This document shows, piece by piece, positions 36,701-37,446 of a stretch of 37,446 bases of DNA. Below the pieces are notes generated by a model that was not told the DNA's origin, did no database searches, and saw only the letters and a list, made by a program, of their open reading frames with translations. The position numbers and the translations under genes were made by a program. The stretch comes from Bacillus hominis (GTDB lineage Bacteria > Bacillota > Bacilli > Bacillales > Bacillaceae_G), in contig NZ_BOQD01000004.1 of the NCBI RefSeq assembly GCF_018332515.1, positions 1 to 37,446 of the forward strand, read 5' to 3'. The stretch's first letter is position 1, and every line of letters begins with the position of its first letter.

Positions 36701-36803
36701 TGTTTTACCAAACTTAAGTTGCTTCTTTGACGGTGAACGCTTTATACGAATTACTCCTCGGAACATACGAAAATATTTCGGGCCTTGGATTTGGTGGAAT
36801 TAA
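21771..36803 (+). CDS. Giant DUF11-repeat (B_ant_repeat) surface-type protein, 5010 aa
   Basis: One uninterrupted frame of 5010 codons, about half a megadalton. Residues 1-348 form a distinct module that starts MPITNRFSTTTNGALAITGN and contains ELVWGGNYLSRD and GWTLIVAYQNGSLPARNL, resembling N-terminal modules of other DUF11 proteins. Residues 349-4971 are 35 tandem repeats of about 132 residues of the DUF11/TIGR01451 type, each with K near position 8, IGD-x-LTYT, N-x-GN, FTD-x-IP-x-GT-x-F, NP-x-x-G, FQV and SN-x-V near the end. Residues 4972-5010 form a basic, aromatic tail ending FGPWIWWN. Composition is Thr/Asn/Ile/Ser-rich with few charges; the only Cys I found is residue 4984. There is no signal peptide, membrane segment or LPxTG. 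It is probably a fibrous surface or spore-coat protein; location and function are inferred. The repeats differ too much to be recent DNA duplications. Confidence 0.93.
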   Translation: MPITNRFSTTTNGALAITGNTLGLSKISNQNRAGTIGAIGAFITTNTALQVTTFPAGTTLNYTQNSSTAILNIPAGSTILYAELVWGGNYLSRDQNITSVLGNPVSFTTPVSTYSITPSAITASNQTFVSGSVTFGFYTRSADVTSLVQAAGSGSYTTGSVPGLVDPLDASNGAINSAGWTLIVAYQNGSLPARNLTIYVAGNRVSVETGSADVSVSGFLTPAGGPVSGRLFLSSTEGDADLTGDQALFGPNFSSLNALSGPNNAVNNFFGSQINNATGNLDTTGTFGTRNQSASTGTNISAGRQGWDITAIDISPYLTNSQVSAAIRLTTNGDAYMLNTVGLQININSPNIQATKSVNKSVATIGDILTYTVTVPNTGLLPANNVTFTDILPNGTSFIPGSVTIDNVPQTNANPAAGISLGTINNNASRTVTFQATVVSLPSQNPISNTANITFQYTPIAGGTTFSGIATSNSAGTQINLADINGTKSVNKLFTDISETLTYSISLANIGNIAATNVIYTDPIPSGTTFIPNSVTVNGVTQAGANPANGISIGSIAANSTATISFQVFVPSIPQTNPILNSGTTTYQYIPIPNQPAVNGSDATNTVSTQVNNATVTMAKAVDKNYADIGDTLTYTVSFVGTGNTGANNVIFTDIIPTGTTFVLNSLTIDGTTQVGANPANGVNIGSIPTGTTKNVSFQVVVNTIPPSNVVSNGSSASYQYTVNPSQSPVTKNISSNLVSTQINNANLSLTKSMNKQFATIGETISYTILISNSGNTPANNVQLTDPLPNGTILTPGTVTLNGVLQNVTSLIALPIGTIPGGATFTLSFQVTVINITSQNPIINNAFASYLYTVNPSLPPTSKTANSNSVSSTIRLANLHAIKSVDKTFAEVGDVLTYNFAVTNDGNVAANNVLLSDSIANGTSFVPDSVMINGVTQPGVTPASINIGSINAGNTITASFQVLITSIPNPNPISNSASISYNFIVDPNAPPVNKNTTSTTTFTQVNDANVISAKAVDRSFATIGNILTYTVILTNTGSVSADSPTFIDINPDGTTFIPNTFLINGVLQNNADPNIGVPLPSIPASGLITVSYQVTVTALPVQNPTTNSSSTQYSFILNPGDPPIIETSLSNTVSTQINLANVVIVKQVDLTIADVGQPITYTIALANPGNTPANNVVVTDIIPTGTTIVPNSIFIGGVLQLGADPSVGLQAGTIPAGGFTTIIFQISANGLPSPNPIQNSASLQYSFIADPNLPALVRNATSNIVTTQINTANIVANKLTSTNFADVGDSITYATVLTNNGNIPATNVIFTDVIPSGTLFIPDSVAIDNVPVANVNPANGISIGTIGANSSRTVSFQVNVPAIPSINPITNQSGTTFQYTYDPLKPTVMQMTSSNTVQTTINNASIFATKSADKQFANVNDIITYTTTLTNSGNTLASNVIFTDVIPNGTSFIPNSVTVNGNILPNVNPANGIAIDPINSNTNTTISFQIKVNSIPSPNPIPNQSNTTYQYVVNPSLPPASANALSNLITTQINNATIVATKSVNTPTAAIGDIVTYTIAVTNTGNIPASATVLTDGLGAGASFIQNSVTINNVPQPGLDPSLGVHLADIPPGNTVFITFEAQILAIPPSGTLTNNALVNYEYTVNPNQSPAVGSTITNTTVTPIIDATLSINKTVNSTFATIGDTLTFTSTVTNSGNTTANNVIFTDLIPNGTTFIPNSFTVNGTTIPNENPQNGINIGNINSNASVILSFQVNITTIPSPNPIPNKSSIQYSFIVDINEPPVSRTVKSNKTFTQVNTASVIATKTASSAFSAVGDTITYTTTLTNSGNTTANTPVFIDILPPELSFVPDSVQINTIPQLGFRPDIGVPLDPIPVGGSITISFQAIVGSIPASNPTLNQSSTTYSIIVDPTQPPVTETATSNPVLVQINEAIIQATKSVDRLFSDVAPGNSFLTYTVLLKNIGNATATNITFTDSIPNNTVFIEDSVRVGGVLLPGVNPENGIPIGDIIAEDFINVTFRVQVVSIPNPIFTIGPGGPNSPVINGASINYQFMTGPNSPLVSRNTTSNSVSTQINSGEIALVKSSDKNFATIGDTISYTITLSNPGNVTSQNIIFTDILPDGTTFISGTLTNDSGTQQIGNSASGIQIGNINPSGTAVITLNVLVTNIPSINPISNSSSIQFQHIVDPSQPAITQTASSNTVTTTINSAILTTTKSADKSIISVGDTITYTTTITNTGNTPATNITFTSAIPANTTFIPNSVTISGVQQPGAQPALGVNIPNIAPGETVTVTFQVNVISIPPSNSIMGNDTILYSYTVDPNGTPVTTSTSTNIVTNPVLDAMITLVKSVDQTLVTLGDTITYTTILTNNGNTNATNITFTDLIPDGTTFIADSVTIDSITQIGLNPNTGITIGSIAPNSSISIAFQVSATSTPVQNPIANSATASYSFIADPNAPIVSRNVTSNTTFTTINTATILSSKQVDKAFSSIGDTLTYTITLTNNGNSSAQNVIFTDTVPSGTTFIANTFSINGIPQSGANPTNGVNIGPITAGSTVNVSFQVNVTSLPTENPIVNFSSTSYQLVSPPDAETSISNPVSTQIREAILSMTKNESVSFADIGQTAFYTSSIANVGNTDATNIVFTDVLPSGLTFVPNTLTVDGVLQPNANPNTGVLLATLPPNEIYSIVFQVTVNSIPSINPTPNTASTTYEFIVDPVNPPVSSSATSNTTLLQINNANIISTKTADLTFADVSNTITFTLNLPNTGNVTATDVTVIDILDSNLTFVPNSFTVNGQTIPNADLSTGVNIGSINGGNTAIVTFQATVTTLPTLNPISNSTSTAYHYVVDPSQPPITTSNQSNTTTTQINSAILTAQKNSNVSTVDIGQDIVYTVTITNSGNVSATNVIFTDLIPDGTSFEPNSFTLNGISIPNANIITGVPIGDIAPNQSVIVAFHINANEIPPINPISNQASVSFQHIVNPANPPVSKNITSNNVTTKIESAILNTIKIGDKAFATIGDTITYTTTITNTGNIPANNVVFSDPIPSWTQFVTGSVVVDGTPLPSASIIGGVGINTINPNQIVTIIFQVQIVSNPTTFTPELQNLGFVNFQYNVGNALQAQPGNVETNVFVTSINSVILSALKTANTAFANIGDTITYTVLIQNGGNTTATNLNFSDLIPSGTTFIENSFAVNGSTIPGANPNNGVNIGPVSANSSLTVTFQVIVTSIPPSNPITNVASIQYAFIVDPVAPPVTGTINSNSASTQINNATVTTVLEANRTIVSIGDIITYTATLTTTGNFPANSVLLINGVPVGAVFVPNSVTLNGISLPDASPTLGIPVGIIAPGDSATITFQFLASSIPPQGAIINQAITSYTFIVDPSQPPVTATSSSNTVNTAVVDASLSVIKNTDSLVQSTNGTITYTVVVQNNGNTTANTVTLTDLVPEGTAFIPNSVTINTISVPGADPNVGIPLNSIAPSEIVTVTFQVIVQSIPGVNPISNTARIDYTFIADPNAPIISRTITSNPAVTQISDATILSLKAVNAQQATNGDILTYTITLDNNGNISATNLSFLDSAQNGTTFVENSFTLNGTTILGANPNLGVTLPNLAANATHLISFQILINNPFSQESITNQSNTTYTIQPDPGQPPITETSTSNIVITNFVQAQLTIIKTSNPITVDIGGTILYISEVKNIGNVDAINIIFTDSIPAGTTFVPDSVTINGVLQPGVNPENGIPIGTISSNGSKTILFQVQTNNPPTETEIVNQSSVTYQYVSIPTAPPVNRSANSNIVTTSIQNANIISVKVADVTFVSIGQNITYTNTLQNIGTIPANNTIFIDNIPEGTIFIDDSLSINNVIQPGANPENGVTLGTIQPNATVTISFQVQLTSIPPGNTVINISDTSYEYQIDPSSPIIQRKSLSNAVNTEVRTANISAIKSANRSITRIGQIITYTVAVTNSGTVPITNALLIDAIAAGTTFVPNSILVDGIPRPDENPITGIALDIILPNHTIIVTFQVNVVSIPSQNNINNIAVIHYEYQLEPSAPPISETTSSNSTNIQFIDAILIATKSANKVLANIDETIEYTVFIQNNGSTTTNSIFFTDTIADGTVFIPGSVIVNNTVLPAADPNIGFSIPNIASSQSTTITFQVSVTNLPAVNPTPNTANIVYDFIFNPDFAPIQKSTTSNTTFVQINDADIISLKTVDLTSVTIGDILTYTTTLTNTGNTDATAVVFTDNIPDGTTFIDGSVLVNNIPQLNANPSTGILVGTIAPDISIPVTFSVTVVALPASGRIQNQSTSRYTINGEEQISTSNITFTEVISANVIATKTTPIQYADLQTIIPYTISIINNGNIQVENIIVTDIIPANTSFIENSVIVNGNARPNDNPLNGIQIDNIPPNTAATILFQVRVTSIPQTNPISNTSTIEYEYTVPDRPPITETIISSAAVTEIHHANLNSNKAVNLAFATVGDTLTYTITLNQTGNVSANDIIIQDIIPQGTTFIENSVIVNGETLPGVNPVSGIPIGTIIVGGDAIASFQVTVTSIPTPNELSNKAITTFNYIVNPNNLPVTNTTTTNTVTTTVQNDNVVAIKSVDVTNALPGQNLTYTITITNSGNVTIEDLLAIDTVPVDTTFITGSVTINGISQPSANPENGITLGNLAPNESVGITFQVTISSSTLQTAINNDASVSYTVTIDPNEPPITMTKQTNTVTTTIVDPMVRIEKNADKSSVVIGDIITFTLEIFNRSPIPTVSTSVLDMIPAGTTFIENSVTINGTTVPNVRPDTGMNIGALPADGVATITFQVLVTSIPSNSTIINSATVTAAFQLTPQDPIITFIVNSNIVRIPVQFITAAVMKTASVSSAYLNQYFDYTVRITNTSKFSITNVSLQDTIPAGLRFIGRSVIVDGISLPLADPNFGFLVATNFEPNEVIIVSFTVQVMDQPVNNKFINTANISLQLQTSPAEPPITITIVSNENIVSFLPPNIDRVLPNLSCFFDGERFIRITPRNIRKYFGPWIWWN

Positions 36804-36814
36804 TTCAAATAAAT

Positions 36815-36858
36815 AAAAGAGATTGTAGTTTGATTTTAGCCAAACTACAATCTCTTTT
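36815..36858 (+). terminator. Terminator of the giant gene
   Basis: 18-nt perfect arms (AAAAGAGATTGTAGTTTG at 36815-36832 and its complement at 36841-36858) with a T-run, 11 bp after the stop codon. Confidence 0.85.
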
Positions 36859-36946
36859 TCATGCCATAGGCTCCGCTTTTCTCTTTTGAATTTAGTCCAT
36901 CACATTTTCTAGAGTTCGTCCAAAATTATACAAATAATGTATTATC

Positions 36947-37393
36947 TTACGTTATTTTAGTCGTAATAAGCTGACCAGCTTCATTAATAGTAACTTTCCA
37001 TTTCACTCCACTAGCAGTCTTCATAATCACACCTTTACTTGCTTCTAGTTCAATATCTCCAAACATTCTTCCACCAGTTGTCGCTAGCCAAGCATTCCCA
37101 TTTTCCATAGAAGACCTTGCAAAAATACGATTAATCCGAAAACGCTTATGGTCTTGAGCATAACCACTCAATGTAATTCTTACTTTATATAACTGACTAG
37201 CCTTCATATTCGATATAATTGTATCTCCAACATTTAATGGAACATCCGCCGCAATAACCCAACTACCCTTTGCACTTAATACATATTCTATTTTAATTTT
37301 CTTAGGGCTCTCTCCCCACCCAAAGTATATCCCAAAACAATTCAACATTTTAATCGGATTTTTCGTAAAGTCCAGTTCTTCATACCTCTTCAT
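36947..37393 (-). CDS. Unrecognised protein, 148 aa
   Basis: A soluble-looking 148-residue protein that I do not recognise. The middle (VLSAKGSWVIAADVPLNVGD, KVRITLSGYAQDHKRFRINR) is beta-rich. The C-terminal stretch ATTGGRMFGDIELEASKG resembles the GG-x-M-x-G-DI motif repeated in phage tail-fibre and collar proteins, so it may be a phage-derived or surface beta-structure protein. The ATG at 37393 has GGAG only at a distance (13 bases), and an in-frame stop lies just upstream, so the true start may be internal. A tiny overlapping frame ends at the same place. The last 53 bases of the window show no other gene. Confidence 0.55.
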   Translation of the reverse strand: MKRYEELDFTKNPIKMLNCFGIYFGWGESPKKIKIEYVLSAKGSWVIAADVPLNVGDTIISNMKASQLYKVRITLSGYAQDHKRFRINRIFARSSMENGNAWLATTGGRMFGDIELEASKGVIMKTASGVKWKVTINEAGQLITTKIT

Positions 37394-37446
37394 CGCTTGA
37401 CATCAACTCCAAATGAAATGATCATAATGATTTAAAAGGACATCAT

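Overview
The window looks like chromosomal DNA of a Bacillus cereus-group bacterium (B. cereus / thuringiensis / anthracis type). The grounds are AT-rich DNA, strong AGGAGG-type ribosome binding sites, many hairpin plus T-run terminators, typical B. cereus family members (GerN-type antiporter, YqcI/YcgG, DUF2564, YetF/DUF421), and a copy of what I recognise as the bcr1 repeat, which is specific to this group. I see no rRNA, tRNA, CRISPR array, intact insertion sequence or replication origin.

Positions 1-7000 hold an atypical short-chain dehydrogenase, a scar made of two broken genes (an alpha/beta-hydrolase tail joined to a TauD-like dioxygenase fragment), a nitroreductase, a small membrane protein, a YdcF-type protein, a YetF-type membrane protein, and a MATE efflux pump behind its MerR-family regulator. 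A perfect palindrome inside a 19-bp-spaced promoter links the last two. Positions 7000-14200 hold the GerN-type antiporter, a small unknown protein, an omega-aminotransferase with a sigma-54-like promoter, the bcr1 copy, a DUF485 + acetate-type symporter pair, a fatty acid hydroxylase with an attenuator-like leader, and a LysE exporter with a small partner. Positions 14200-21650 hold YcgG, a cold-shock protein, DUF2564, an RNase H-like protein plus a 58-residue zinc-finger protein, QueT under a preQ1-I riboswitch, an aldose-epimerase-like protein, a second RNase HI with a DMT transporter, a small unknown protein, an isochorismatase-type hydrolase and a GNAT protein.

Positions 21771-36803, 40 per cent of the window, are one reading frame of 5010 codons: a roughly 350-residue N-terminal module, 35 tandem DUF11 repeats of about 132 residues, and a 39-residue aromatic/basic tail. 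It has no signal peptide, membrane anchor or sortase motif. Aligning the repeats by eye shows a nearly invariant Lys, an Asp 34 residues later, and an Asn about 117 residues after the Lys. This matches the layout of CnaA-type domains that form Lys-Asn isopeptide bonds. Repeat 23 has lost both Lys and Asp. This self-crosslinking megafibre hypothesis is the most interesting item here. The window ends with an unrecognised 148-codon gene on the minus strand.

Most genes are single or in two-gene units separated by terminators, so the region is mainly ordinary core genome. The accessory-looking parts are the scar at 1.07-1.6 kb, the bcr1 copy, and the giant gene with its unknown neighbour.
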